DNA from: Canna indica
Taxonomy: Eukaryota > Streptophyta > Magnoliopsida > Zingiberales > Cannaceae
Length of the DNA: 64,000 nucleotides
Assembly (NCBI GenBank): GCA_034359265.1
Contig: CP136898.1
Coordinates: forward strand, 35,115,501 to 35,179,500
Direction of reading: 5' to 3'
Part shown: positions 1 to 11,576 of the stretch, in pieces
Layout: the number at the start of each line of letters is the position of its first letter
Numbering within the stretch: the stretch's first letter is position 1
Notes under the pieces: model-generated
The model's input: only the letters and a program-made list of their open reading frames with translations
The model's database searches: none
What the model was told of the DNA's origin: nothing
Translations under genes and position numbers: made by a program

Positions 1-1326
1 GTGTCAGTACCCCGAAGCCTACCCTACACACTGACCAACAATTCATAGAACAATAACCAGAATAACATCAAGTCGAAAACAAAAGCAAGAATACCAACTT
101 TATTAACTGTTCGAAATCAGTTTAATCAAACCAAGTTCTAAATCATCACAAGTTTTAAAATAACATCCAAAACATGCAATAAACATGAAATAAATTCATT
201 GATTAAACCAATAAGGAACATGCAATAAACATAGCAACAATTTAACATGATATAAGAAATTCAATGAAACCTTTCCTTGGATGCATGTACCATAACCATC
301 ATGTTCATATGGGCATTAGCAATAACATTTCCATACTTATGAGAATGTAGATTAAAATTGCTATCAATTAACAAGATGAACAGTAAACATATGATTTAAA
401 TTGAACCTAACATTAAGCATGAAAGTGGGAATTTAGATGACATAACGTGAGATCCAGCGAATCGATCCGAACAGCCCCAATTTCCCTCCCCTTTCCACGG
501 CTCGACCGACTGAAGCAAGGTAATAACCTGCTCGGTCGAACCCCCTAGGGGTGGTAAACATGGTTGCGGAGTCAACACGAGTATCAATCCAAAAGTCTAA
601 AACATATCGAACACAAGACGATACGTGGGTTGCAAGATGAGCGAGGAAATTAGAGAAAATTTCCGCATGACCTTTCCCCTTTTTCCTCTACTCGGCCAGC
701 CCTCAAAAATGAGAAATCAACACGTTTAAAAAGACAAGATCACGGTATAAACAACGATTAAAGTTCTAACATGAAGAAACTCGTCGATTGGCAAGAACTC
801 GCAAAGAAAAAACCCAATTTCAAAACTTGTAGGGCTGACCACCCGCCTCCCATCAAAAACTACACTAACAACTCACCTAGATCGGATTACGAAGAAGCCT
901 TGATGAAGAAGAGTTCCGATCTCCTTGAGCGTCGACGAGAACTCAGCACCGACAAGATCTCCCCTCTCTTCCTCTCTCTCCCTTTTGCTCGGGCTGCATA
1001 CGGCTCTCTCCTTGAGCCGTACGGCTGGCTTGGGTGAGGGGTTTTATCTCCCCTCATCCAATGACTCATTTACCCCTCATTCACTTACTCACCCCTCTAT
1101 GCGACTCCACCTAACCCGGTTTGAGTCCCGACTCAATCTGCGGACTAAACTCAAACCAAACTTGAGTCAAACAATATGTTCATCCACTCAAACACTAACA
1201 CTTTGATATGACTTAAATAAATTTTTACTTGCTATTCGAGGCGATCACGCGACTTGACCCGGCTAGCTCCCGACTTGATGGGTTGCACCACGAGAAATTT
1301 TATATTAGGAAACCCCGGGTATTACA
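1..1326 (-). repeat. Ty3/gypsy LTR A, truncated by window edge
   Basis: Long terminal repeat read on the minus strand. Its U3 start (TGTAATACCCGG on the minus strand) is at 1326, and its 3' end lies a few tens of bases left of position 1. It is homologous to the solo LTR at 18901-21162: both share the start followed by a TTTCCTAATATAAAA block, a GAGCCG hairpin (999-1021), a splice-donor-like CTAGGTGAGT (minus, 871-880), and an end with GGCTTCG...TGACAC (here 1-20). No polypurine tract lies to its right, so it is a 5' or solo LTR. It cuts the left part off the old CACTA element to its right. The ORFs inside it (e.g. 771-1206) look like leader sequence, not genes. Confidence 0.75.
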
Positions 1327-1394
1327 ATAGTGAAGTAAAACAGCACGAGGTTACTATAAATGCATAATCCAAATGAGGAAGCTAAAAATATAAT

Positions 1395-1801
1395 ATCTAC
1401 ATTTTCTTATCAATAATTAATAGACGTCTATCATCTGGTGTCTCTGACGGTTGTGAAGGCTGATTTGGTCCTCTTCGACGTGAAGTATCATCACTGTGTG
1501 TAGGAGCAGATGTAGATGGCACAAGAGGAGCTGATGGCATCAAATGCAAATGGACTGAAGGTGGTGAGGGTGTTGGTGCTAGTGTTGGTGCCAACGAAGT
1601 CGAAGGTGTTTCTAGTGGAACAGTAAGAGGTACAATTGTAGACGGTTCAAGTGGAATGGTAACAAGTACAATAGGAGTACAAGGTGTAGAGGTCGTGGCT
1701 CCAACTATAGCTTTAGATGATGATGATTGTGTAGAGGTCACAAAAGGTATTTCAATCAAAGGAGGATGCCCTCAACCTCGTCCTCGCCCTCGTGACACCA
1801 T
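1395..1801 (-). pseudogene. O1 second gene (Transposase_24-like), first exon remnant
   Basis: The ATG at 1801 opens an Arg-Gly repeat (MVSRGRGRG), as is common at the start of these second-gene proteins. Codon 10 is TGA (1772-1774) where Arg (CGA) would continue the repeat. Beyond it the frame is open to about 1397: a Ser/Thr/Pro-rich stretch, then a segment ending DDRRLLIIDKKM that aligns with ESRRLINVIGEW at the end of exon 1 in the CACTA-1 second gene. A GT donor follows at about 1395. The downstream exons are gone because LTR A replaces them. Identification rests on this alignment and on position after the transposase. Confidence 0.65.
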
Positions 1802-4800
1802 TATTTACTAAAAGTGCATTAAGAATAGTTAATAATTCAAGACACATGAATTTAAAAAAAAAATCAATTACAAACAAATGAGAGTTTGTCATCATGTTCA
1901 AAATGATTTTATAAGTGATCATCAAAAGTAAACTTATACAAAAAAAGTTTCAATCCGCTTCTTCTTCATCCTCCTCAATAGCTTGTCTTCGAGTTCTTAA
2001 GAAAAAATATTCATGTTGATCTACTTCATCAACTACACTATCGTTATCAACTAATACATTTAACAAATCCAACTCAGTTGTAGGCATAGTAGGTTGTATT
2101 GTTTCAACCTCATCCTCTTGAAAAAAATCATCGATATGTGGAGGGATATTATTGTCTATTTCTTAAACCTCTAATACATCAAATCTATTTCTTGCTTTAA
2201 TTTTGCATAAAGACCACCAATCACTCCTTCCTTTTTTCTTTGAGGGATAACTAGTGTAATAAACTTGTTGAGCTTGCTCTGCCAACACAAAAGGAGCATC
2301 ATGATAAAGTCTCAACTTGTGATTGATTTCAACAAATCCACCAAAGTATTCTACCTACACAATATCAATCAAAATGCCATAGTAATCAGCTTCAAAGTCA
2401 TTGTAGCAACTACCCTTGACACAAACACCACTGTTAATTGTTTTCTTTCCATGTGAAAATTCCTTGGTGTGAAACTTATATCCATTCACAAAATAACCCT
2501 TCATGGAACGAGCCTATCTTTGTGGGTCTTGTGCAATGGTAAGTATTTGATTATCAAGCGTGTGAATGTTATGATTAACCTATCAACAAAAATGAAATAA
2601 TCGGGATTATTCACATTGATATTGACACAAGGATGATTGTTGAACTTACATAATCTCTCAACCATTTTGGAAATTCTCTATCTCGTAACTTCTTTAGCTC
2701 TGCGTCAGTTAAGTGTGGTTCTCTTTGCCTAACGATATCATTAAACTCACTAAACATAATAAGGTTTACATTAACATAATTTGAATATATGAAATAATTA
2801 ACTAAAAGTTGATGTTAATACTAATACGTACTTAATGAAAGGAGAGATTTCTTGACAATTCATAAGTACGTAAAGCTCCATTGCTTTATACTCAACTTCG
2901 TCGACAACCATCCTATAATGTCCAACATCCCCACAAGGTCGACCATGGTAGGTAAAGATAGATAAGCGTCCCATGGTAGTTGGAACTCCACCATCATCAT
3001 TTCGAGGTACTTGATTCAACCTTATGTTTACCTTTGGTTCAAAGTAGAAAGAACAGAAAGTAGAAATTTCTTGTATGATATATGCTTCACAAATTGATCC
3101 TTCAACATATGCTCGATTCTTCACTTTTTTCTTCAATTGAACCATGTACATGAAATATTCTTATAAATTAAGACGTTTAAAAATATTAAAAAATTGAATG
3201 AAGATTCAAAACGCATATGTGTTACCTTTCGAATCTATACATCCATCTATATTGTACAAGACCGCCAACTTTAGCCTCATAAGGTAAGTAAATAGGGAGA
3301 TGCTCCATAGAGTCGAAAAAACTTGGTGGAAATATATTCTCAAGCTTGCATAGTATCTCAACAATGTTTAACTCAAGTCTTTTGATCTCCTCAATTCGCA
3401 ACACACTTGAACACAAGTCTCGAAAGATTAAACTCAGCTCAGTTAATGTATCCCATACTGGATCAGGTAACAAATCACGAAATGCAATTGGAATAAGCCT
3501 TTGCATGAAAACATGACAATCATGACTTTTTATTCCATAAAATTTGCAATCATCTATATTTACACATCGACTTATGTTTGAATCATAACTATCAGGAAAT
3601 TTCAATTCTTTGACCCAATGACATACTGCTTTGATTTGTTCTTTGTTCAACACAAATGAGGCTCTCGGCTTCAACAGTTTCCCATTGACATTCTGTAATT
3701 CTAATTCGAGGCACTTGCAATACTTAGGCAAATCAGCTCTAGTCTTGACATTGTCTTTTGTTTTCCCCTTGATGTCCATTTCCGTATTGAATATATTTTC
3801 AAACGCATTTCGTTCAATATGCATCACATCTAAGTTGTGTCGAATTAAAATTGTATGCCAATACGGTAAAGTCCAAAATATACTTTTTTAAATCCAATTG
3901 TGTTGTTGCCCAAATCCTGAAATCCTGAAATACCAGGTAATTTATCAACATGTACCTTCATTTCATCGCCCGATAATCGTGGAGGTGCAATATCTCTTTC
4001 AATTCGGCCCTTCATAAATTTGTCTCTTTGCCTTCGAGAATAAAATATTTGCTATGCTCTAAACAATATGGACAAGCTAACCTCCCGTGTGTGCTCCATC
4101 ATGATAACATAGCATATGCAGGGAAATCGCTGATAGTCCACAAAAGTGCTGCTCTCATTTGAAAATTTTATTTTTTAAACACATCATATGTCATAATCCC
4201 ATCAGACCATAACATGTTTAGTTCATCAATCAATGGCCTCAAAAATATGTCAAGTTCTTTACATGGGCTCTTTGGTCAAGGAATTATCAAACTTAAGAAT
4301 ATAAATTGATCCTTCAAACACATAGATGGCGGCAAATTATATACAATAATGAGCACATGCCAAACTAAAAATGGAATAGAAGAATGCCCAAATGGGTTAA
4401 AGCCATTGGTGCACAATCCTAATCTAACATTCCTTAGATCAGAAGCAAATGAAGGATGGTGAACATCAAACTATTTCCATGCTTCAATATTTGCAGGATA
4501 TGCAATAACATCTGAACTACAATTTTTTGCATGCCAAATCATATACTAAATAGTTTTTTCAGACATAAAAAGCCTTTGAAGTCTTGGTGTTATCTAGGAT
4601 GTCCACACACTGAGCATTGCATCAAATTTGTTGTTTCTTTATAAAACAACATGCAATTATTCTGACATGCATCTATCTTTTCGTATCCAAGTCCTAGTTT
4701 CTTCATCATCTTCTTTGTTTTATAAAAAATTTCTTCCAACATCACATCTTTTGGTAACATATCTTTGATTATTGACATCAACCGATCATAGCAAGCTTCG

Positions 4801-4858
4801 CTCATGTTAAACTCAGATTTGCAATTGAGTAACTGTGACATGTCTGATAACCTACTTT

Positions 4859-5262
4859 CACTACTAGAAAAATGGTCATCAGCAACGGCTGATGCCGTTG
4901 CTGAACCGTTGCTGAAGAGCATCAGCAACGGCTGAGCCGTTGCAATAGAGCCGTGACAGAAAGTCGCGTTGCTGATGACTTAGCAATGGATCAGCAACGG
5001 CCGCTCGGGCCGTCGCTCAAAACATTATCAGCAACGGCCGCTCGGGCCGTCGCTAAAACTATTATCAGCAACGGTTTTGCCACAGACCCGGAGCCGTTGC
5101 TGATAACATTAATAGCAACGGCCGCTGAGTCTGTAGCAACGCCGTTAGTAAAACGCCGTCGCTAAGCCGTTGCTGTAGGTCATCAGCAACGGCTTTCGAT
5201 ACACTTTTAGCAACGGCTTTCCCACGGACGCCTGTGGGAAAGCCGTTGCTGATGACGAATAC
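4859..5262. repeat. CACTA-1 left subterminal repeats
   Basis: A dense array of the 10-mer CAGCAACGGC and its inverse GCCGTTGCTG. Many are paired head-to-head, so each unit is a palindrome of about 45-55 bp; the clearest is at 5203-5256, where a CAGCAACGGCTTTCCCAC arm faces its inverse. In En/Spm-type elements subterminal repeats bind the regulatory transposon protein; here that role is inferred. From 5262 to about 5555 is an AT-rich 3' flank of the second gene with imperfect CACACATTCATT-type repeats. Confidence 0.85.
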
Positions 5263-5556
5263 CTGCAACCAGAAAATTTGAAAATTTCAAATTTCCATTG
5301 ATACATTGATATATTTATCTGATACATAACTCACACACCCATACCCTCATACACACATTCATTCACACATCACAAACACCTCATACACATTCATTCACAC
5401 ATCACAAACACACCAACATATATACATCAAAACAATTATACTTATATTGATAATTATCCACGATAGTATAAAAACAATTCAAATGCAAAATTGAAGTATC
5501 AATATCCAAACAAAATAAGTTAAACAAGTTTAATATCCAAACAAAAAATCTCACGA

Positions 5557-6363
5557 TCAAGATGGAGGATGGTCTGGATTATATGGCGGGGTCTGGAGCA
5601 CTTGAGTGTACACCGGCGTGGACAGACTCGAGGACGATGGATTAGATGATGCCGAAGAGATGACTGGTTCGGGATGACCTAACAAGTTGCGTAGCATAGC
5701 TTCTATATTCGCCATCGTCTGACTCTGACGTTCCATCATCTCAGTCTGACGCGCGACCGTCTCCTCTAGTGTCCTTATCCTATTACTATGATCATAACTG
5801 GATCTAGAGGTGGACGGCCGCTCACCAGCGACCAGAGGGGTCGGTGCCCCAAGTGGCCCTAGTACGGCTCGCGCAAGACCACTATCTGCGAAGCCATATA
5901 CGCGGCCATGGTCCCAGCCACCTGCGGCCTCGACCCACGATGCTGCGTCAAAGTCCTCGGGGGTACCCCCGCGCTCGCTAGGCACGTGAGACCACGTAGG
6001 GCATGCCCTGTGCATGTATCGTCGAATAGTAGAAGAAATGCTCCTCGGCACTTCTTCTTGCTCGAACCTGCACAACAAAAATAAATTTTAATATTATATT
6101 ATGATATAATGAATTTGTAATGATTCATAATTCATGATATATTACCACTCCCCAATCACGTTAATCAATCTACGTGACTCTGTGGCTGGTGGAGGCTGCC
6201 ACCTGTTCGGCCCGCGTGGCCGCCTACGTCTGGATGTACTAGCCTCGGCAGTATCATCGGAATGAGGATCAGCAACAGGAGGATCAGCAGCATGAGTAAG
6301 TGCTGGAGTCTCACCGATCGGAGACTCCGAAACTCTCCTGCGTCGATAACCACGATGAGACAT
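5557..6363 (-). pseudogene. CACTA-1 second gene (Transposase_24/TNPA-like), internally deleted but in frame
   Basis: Probable role: the element's second, regulatory/terminal-binding protein. Exon 1 is 6363-6146 (MSHRGYRRRR..., Ser/Pro-rich, ending INVIGEW). The intron has GT at 6145-6144 and TTGTTGTGCAG before 6067. Exon 2 runs 6067-5557. Compared with the five-exon versions in CACTA-2 and -3, everything from HVDML in exon 2 to the start of exon 5 is missing, joining HVPSE directly to RGGTPEDFDAA. The junction lies at a short shared AGC and keeps the frame, giving 242 residues. The lost part holds the most conserved Transposase_24 core (HTGGS, FERTHR). The C-terminus has a short coiled coil (RIRTLEETVARQTEMMERQ) and a Ser-rich tail. 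Confidence 0.75.
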
Positions 6364-6438
6364 ATCTGTCGAACAGACATATAATCAGATTATTGTATAA
6401 ATAGTAGAGATATATTTAATAAAATATATACTTTACAA

Positions 6439-9400
6439 TTATTCTTCATCATCTGAATAATAGTCTTCGAATTCTTCTTCCTCTTCTTCCTCTTCTTCCT
6501 CTTCTTCATCTTCTTCATCTCCAGCTTCCTCAATTTCATGATCGTCATCATCAGCATATTCAACTTCTAATTGAATTGACGTTGTGTCTGCATCCTCGAG
6601 TATTGGAATAATACGATCCACAGCAGGAAGATCATCTTCTTGATAGAAACCAGGAGGATCATTTTTTCCTACTATCGGATCAATTTTTCCTCTACCTTTT
6701 GTCTTACAGACTACACGCCAATCTGCTCTATCTTTATTTCAAGTCGGATACTTCGCGTAATATACTTGTTCGGCTTGTGATGCCAATATAAAAGGCTCAT
6801 TTGCTGCCAATTTCGATTTGTAATTAACCTCAACAAGTTTGTATTTTGGATGAACTTTCATGCCCCTTTTTGTTGTATCGAACCAATGACATCTAAATAG
6901 GATCACTGATTTCAAGCCGAAGTATTGCAACTCTATCACTTCTTCCACCAGTCCATAAAAATCCATATCACATTCAACATAGGTTGTCCCTTTCACGCAG
7001 ACCCCAGCATTCATCGTCTTCTTTGCAAATGAATATTCAACCGTGTGAAATTTATACCCGTTAACAAAATATCTGCTATAGCACGACACAAGTCGCGACG
7101 GTCCACTAACAAACTCAAATATTCTTTCATCTATTTCAGCTCTGTGATCTTTGCTGTAAGTCTGAATCCAAGTAGGGAAATCACGATTCCGTAATCTCTC
7201 CAATTCTTGATCGTTGTGAATAGAGTATTTTTGCACCATCTCAATGTCAAATATTTCAATGAATTGTTCAATCTCTGGACAATTGAGTAATACATACAAG
7301 TGTGCCAAATGATACTCTTCATCGCTTAAGTGTCGAGATGGACGAGAACCAAAAGCACGACCAGAGTGACAAAATATATTTAAACGTCCATCTGAATGTC
7401 GAACACCCCCGTCGTCGTTACGTGGAAGACGATCAAATCTTGTCTGTACTGTCGATTCAAAGTAAAATGAGCAGAATGTTGAAATTTCTTGGATGATATA
7501 CGATTCAGATATTGATCCTTCAACAGCTGCGGTGTTCTTTACTTTTTTCTTTAGACGATTCATGTATCTTTCAAATAAGTACATCCAACGATATTGAACG
7601 GGGCCACCAACTCGTGCCTCGTATGCCAAGTGTATCGGTAGATGCTCCATCGAGTCAAAAAATGCAGGAGGGAAAAACTGCTCCAGCTTGCATATGATTT
7701 CAACAATATTATTTTCAAGTGTTGATATATCTTCGACTCGAAGGACATTTGCACAGATGCTTCTAAAAAACATACTTAATTCAGTCAACGGACCCCAAAT
7801 ATTATCAGGTAGAAGATCTCGAAATGCGATCGGAAGTAATCTCTGCATGAATACATGACAATCATGGCTCTTCATCCCTGATATTTTGCAATCATCGACG
7901 TTCACAGATCGAGATAAGTTTGAAGCATATCCATCGGGTAATCTGAGTTCTTTTACCCATTGACAAACATCTTTGATCTGTTGTTTATTTAACACATATA
8001 GGGCCTTCGGTTTCAGATATCGTCCGTTGACCTCTTGTAACTCCAACTCTGGTCTTTTACAAAGTATTTTCAGATCATGTCGGGCTTTGACATTATCTTT
8101 AGTTTTTCCAGAAATATCCATCACAGTGTTGAAAATATTATCAAACACATTTTTTTCAATGTGCATGACATCTAAATTATGTCGAATCAATAATGAACTC
8201 CAATAGGGCAATTCCCAAAAGATACTTTTTTTCACCCAGTTGTGTGTTTGGCCAAAACCTGACACTCTTTCATTGCGACCAAATACTATATCTGGAAGTG
8301 CTGAAACACGTGCTAACATTTGTTCACCAGACAACATCGGTGGTGGCCCATCTCTTTCGACTCTGCCCTTAGTAAATTTATTACGATTCCTTCGATACTG
8401 GTGATGAACCGGTAGGAATCGACGATGACAATCAAAGAATGAGATTTTTCGTCCGTTCTGAAGACTGATTGATTTATAGTGTTCCATACAATACGGGCAA
8501 GAGAGTTGGCCGTGAGTGCTCCAACCCGACAACATGCCGTACGCGGGGAAATCATTGATTGTCCACAAGACCGCGGCCTTTAAATTGAAGTTTTGCTTCC
8601 GATGACAATCATAAGTGACAGCTCCCTCAGTCCACAATGTTTTCAATTCATCTATCAAGGGTCTGAGAAATATGTCAATTTCTTTTCGCGGACCCTTAGG
8701 ACCCGGAATAATCATCGAAAGATAAATAAATTCATCTTTCATGCACATTGACGGTGGCAAATTATAAACTGTCAGCAGCACTGGCCAAACTGAATAAGGA
8801 GTTGCAGAATGTCCAAACGGATTAAAACCATCTGTGCACAATCCCAATCTGATATTTCTAGTATCCATAGCAAATGAAGGATAACATGTATCCAAATGTT
8901 TCCATGCTTCACTGTCAGATGGATGAGTCATTACTGTATCATCACGACTTCTTGCATGCCAACTCATGTAGGGGGCTGTCTTTTCCGACATGAATAATCT
9001 TTGAAGCCTCGGTGTTAGTGGAAAATACCGAAGCACCTTAAACGGGATATTTTTCTGTCGGACCGATTTCTTCTCCTTGTAACGAGGGTGTTGACATACA
9101 AGGCATTTATTCAACTGCACATTTTCTTTATAATATAAAATGCAGTTATTTTGGCACGCGTGTATTTTTTCGTACCCAAGCCCCAATTTTCTCATCAGCT
9201 TTTTAGTCTTATAAAAAGTAGGCTCAAACTTGTTATCAGTAGGCAGCATTCCATTAATCAATCCAGCAATCCGATCATACGCAACTCCGCTGATATTACA
9301 ATCGGCCTTGATGTTTAAGAGCTGTGTCATTGCTGAAAACCTAGTGTATTTAGGACAATTCTCATACAAAGGTTCATCGGCAGCTTTCAACATCTCGTAA

Positions 9401-9933
9401 AATTCTGCAGCTTCTTTATTCGGTAATTCAATCTCTACCGCAGCCCCTACTTCTGTGATATCAACCGCTGTAGTATCTGGTGGGACTGATGTCTGAAGAT
9501 CTGGCCGATCAACATTATCATTCAAGCGGAATTGACCCCCAAGACTAACAAGTATCATAGTTCTATAGGGATTACATTGACTGGATGAAGAAGCACCAGT
9601 AGAGGAAGATTCACCATATGTCTGAACGACAGGATTGCTCGACGTCCCGACTTCGCGTGACTCCCCGTGACAAGTCCATAGAAAATATCTTGGTGCAAAT
9701 CCTTTGCTATATAGATGCAGAGTGACAGTCTCCCGATCCAAAAATCGTCCATTTGAACAAATGCGGCACGGACATCGGATTTGATCACCCATGCTAACGA
9801 AATTCCGATTCGAATAGGCGAAATTTAGGAAGTACGTTACGCCTAATCGAAACTCATTCGTTAAAGCTCCACGATCAAGACGTCGGTACATCCAACTTCG
9901 ATCAGCCGATATGATTCTGTCAATCAATGACAA
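6439..9933 (-). pseudogene. CACTA-1 TNP2-type transposase with one premature stop
   Basis: Catalyses excision and insertion of CACTA elements. It is intronless: 1064 codons from 9933 to a TGA at 6739-6741, then the same frame continues to an acidic tail (Glu run, EDYYSDDEE) ending at 6439. CACTA-3 has CGA (Arg) at that TGA, so this is a nonsense change removing roughly the last 100 residues. Domains: transposase-associated (about 12-92, with CPCRIC), Transposase_21 (about 200-620), DUF4218-like (about 680-830), DUF4216-like (about 970-1060). Candidate catalytic residues are D368 in CTDGFNPFG, D461 in NDFPAYG and E593 or D588 in HNLDVMHIEKN; C479 and C482 form the CPYC pair. The family start is probably MSADRSW; here that ATG is ATA, and the upstream in-frame ATG at 9933 may be used instead. 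Confidence 0.9.
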
Positions 9934-9959
9934 TTTCTTTGGTTAATGTCTTTAGGTGA

Positions 9960-10205
9960 GATTGTCCTATTCCATTCGGGATTTATGTTATTCGTACTGC
10001 ACTTACGTTTTTATTTTAACTGTTAACTAATTATTCTAAATTTCGACAGCATCTCCCTACAGTTCTCCGAATACGCATATCATCTGGGCGCGTATCGGAG
10101 AACAAGAGAGATGTTGCCGAATTTTAGAATAATTAGTTAACAGTTAAAATAAAAACGTAAGTACAGTACAAATAACTATATTCCCAAATTGTCCAATCAG
10201 GGACA
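9960..10205. repeat. Long hairpin upstream of CACTA-1 transposase
   Basis: A near-perfect inverted repeat with core arms at about 9994-10076 and 10090-10168 and a loop of about 13 bases. Weaker pairing extends to about 9960 and 10205. The same structure occurs at 35925-36170 and 46440-46720 in CACTA-2 and -3. It lies between the predicted promoter and the start codon, so it would be in the leader RNA or in an intron of it. Confidence 0.85.
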
Positions 10206-10373
10206 ATTCAAGAATTGTACGTCGTATAAAAGATCATCTACTTCTTTTACACGAACATACAATTCCTGAACGGATCTAAGGTTTTGCTAAATCATATCCG
10301 ATTCGTCGATGCGTACGTGAAATATATCAACTCGTCGGATGGATGATTATTTTCTATATGTTTCGAGACAGTT

Positions 10374-10610
10374 CGAGTCCATATTGGTTGATTTCGGCGC
10401 GCGTCCGAAGTGGACGATTCCGGTGCGAGTCCGAATTGGATGAATCCAGCGCGCGTCCGAAGTGGACGATTCCGGCGCGAGTCCGAATTGGACGATTCCG
10501 GTGCGCGTCCGAAGTGGACGATTCCGGCGCGAATCCGAATTGGACAATTTTGGCGCGCGTCCGAAGTGGACGATTCCGGCGCGAGTCCAAATTGGACGAT
10601 TCCGGCGTGC
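10374..10610. repeat. 26-bp tandem array, CACTA-1
   Basis: About nine units of 26 bp, alternating GTCCGAAGTGGACGATTCCG and GTCCGAATTGGACGATTCCG cores and giving a 52-bp higher-order period. The open frames across it on both strands (10343-10830) result from the repeat and are not genes. Homologous arrays at 35457-35757 and 46866-47022 differ in copy number. Confidence 0.9.
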
Positions 10611-10808
10611 CAGAATAGGGTTTCGGCCGGATTTTAACCTCTCCGGCCGAAACATAGTGAGAGCCGGTCGGCCGATCAACATACCGGCAGCAGCGGCTGC
10701 GAGAGGCATCGGCGAGAGGCGTCGGCAGCAGCGGCAGCAGCGGCGAAGGCGTCGGCAGGAGCGGCGGCGGCAGCAGCGGGAGGAAGAAGGGTCGGGCGCG
10801 AGAGCGTG

Positions 10809-10820
10809 CCCTATATAAAC
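10809..10820 (-). promoter_or_regulatory. Predicted TATA box of CACTA-1 transposase
   Basis: On the minus strand GTTTATATAGGGCACGC lies just inside the subterminal palindromes and upstream of a CT/GC-rich leader (10640-10800). The same TATA and spacing recur at 35022-35030 and 47455-47462. Transcription would start around 10780 and read leftwards. This is a prediction from sequence only. Confidence 0.55.
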
Positions 10821-11113
10821 TTATCAGCAACGGCTCACTCGCCCGTTAGAACGCCGTTGCTGATAAGTTATCATCAGCAACGGCTCACTTATCCGTTAGT
10901 AAGCCGTTGCTGAAAATTAAAACATCAGCAACGGCTCGCCTTTCCGTATGAAAGCCGTTGCTGATAGTTAAAATAATCTGCAACGGCTCAGTTTTCCGTT
11001 AGAACGCCGTTGCAGATACAGATATCTGCAACGGCTCGGGCGGCCGTAAGAATGCCGTTGCAAATAGCAACGGCTTGAGCGGCCGTTGCTGATAGCCGTT
11101 GCTGAAGATCAAG
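10820..11113. repeat. CACTA-1 right subterminal repeats
   Basis: Six or seven palindromic units of about 45-50 bp. Each has an ATCAGCAACGGCTC or ATCTGCAACGGCTC arm and a matching GCCGTTGCTGAT arm around a variable centre. They are the counterpart of the left-end array and border the TIR at 11114. Confidence 0.85.
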
Positions 11114-11576
11114 TTTCTAGTAGTGTTTGACTCTTACAACCACTCCATAATGGCTCATATGCGTAATTCAATAATTCAAAAAATTTGGCAGCTACTTCAT
11201 CTGGTCTTTCTTCTACATTTGATGAGTCAATACCAATTGCATCCACCACCATAGTTCTATAGGGATTTTGAGTGGTGCTTTCTGATTGAAGAATGGTTGA
11301 GGATTCACCAACTTCTTCACTTGTCAACTCCCCGTGTGCAATCCAATGTGTGTAGCGAGGCATAAATCCCTTCGAACATAAGTGATATGCCACATCATCT
11401 CGATAATGATAATGATGATTAATACATTATTGACATGGGCACCTAATTTTGTCACCAAAAATATTTTGAGTTTTGGAGTATGCAAAATTAAGAAATCCCT
11501 AGACTCCTTGAATAAATTCATCAGTCAAAACTACTCTAATTATTCGACGTTTCATCCAACTACGATCAGTAGACAT

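Larger units (their letters stand above)
4859..11125 (-). mobile_element. CACTA-1, complete-ended En/Spm element
   Basis: Termini are CACTACTAGAAA (4859-4870) and its inverse TTTCTAGTAGTG (11114-11125). They are flanked by the 3-bp duplication TTT (4856-4858 and 11126-11128), as expected for CACTA elements. The element is 6267 bp. From the right it has subterminal palindromes, a TATA box, a GC-rich leader, a 26-bp tandem array, a long hairpin, the transposase gene, an acidic tail, a two-exon second gene and left subterminal palindromes. It interrupts the transposase gene of O1. CACTA-2 and CACTA-3 are internally deleted relatives. Confidence 0.95.
1950..11576 (-). pseudogene. O1 TNP2-type transposase, split by CACTA-1 and degenerate
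   Basis: The gene is read from 11576 to 11126, then 4858 to 1950. The 5' piece starts MSTDRSWMKRR (transposase-associated domain) and contains LCSKGFMPRYTHWIAHGEL, with stops and a frameshift. The right-hand ORF ends EPLWSGCKSQ and the left piece resumes SRLSDMSQLLNCKSEF; one copy of the TTT target duplication keeps the frame across the junction. Further on are the Transposase_21 segment (KKLGLGYEKIDACQNNC), the MHIERNAFENIFNT motif (3822 leftwards), the DUF4218-type block (KSHDCHVFMQRLIPIAFRDLLP) and a DUF4216-like tail. A probable intron (about 3150-3225) separates RFER from YFMYMVQLKKK; CACTA-1 lacks it. Many stops and frameshifts, for example around 3900-4500, make it non-functional. Confidence 0.85.

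Noticed and set aside
4859..5262. CRISPR-like regular repeats
   Set aside because: The repeats are inverted palindromic CACTA subterminal motifs with variable spacing in a plant genome; no array structure or associated genes.
7302..8555. Several short ORFs on both strands
   Set aside because: Shadows of the 1064-codon transposase frame.
10343..10830. Overlapping open frames on both strands
   Set aside because: They are translations of the 26-bp GC-rich array and the GCC/GGC-rich leader; the same is true at 35434-35788. Open in several frames because the unit lacks stop words.
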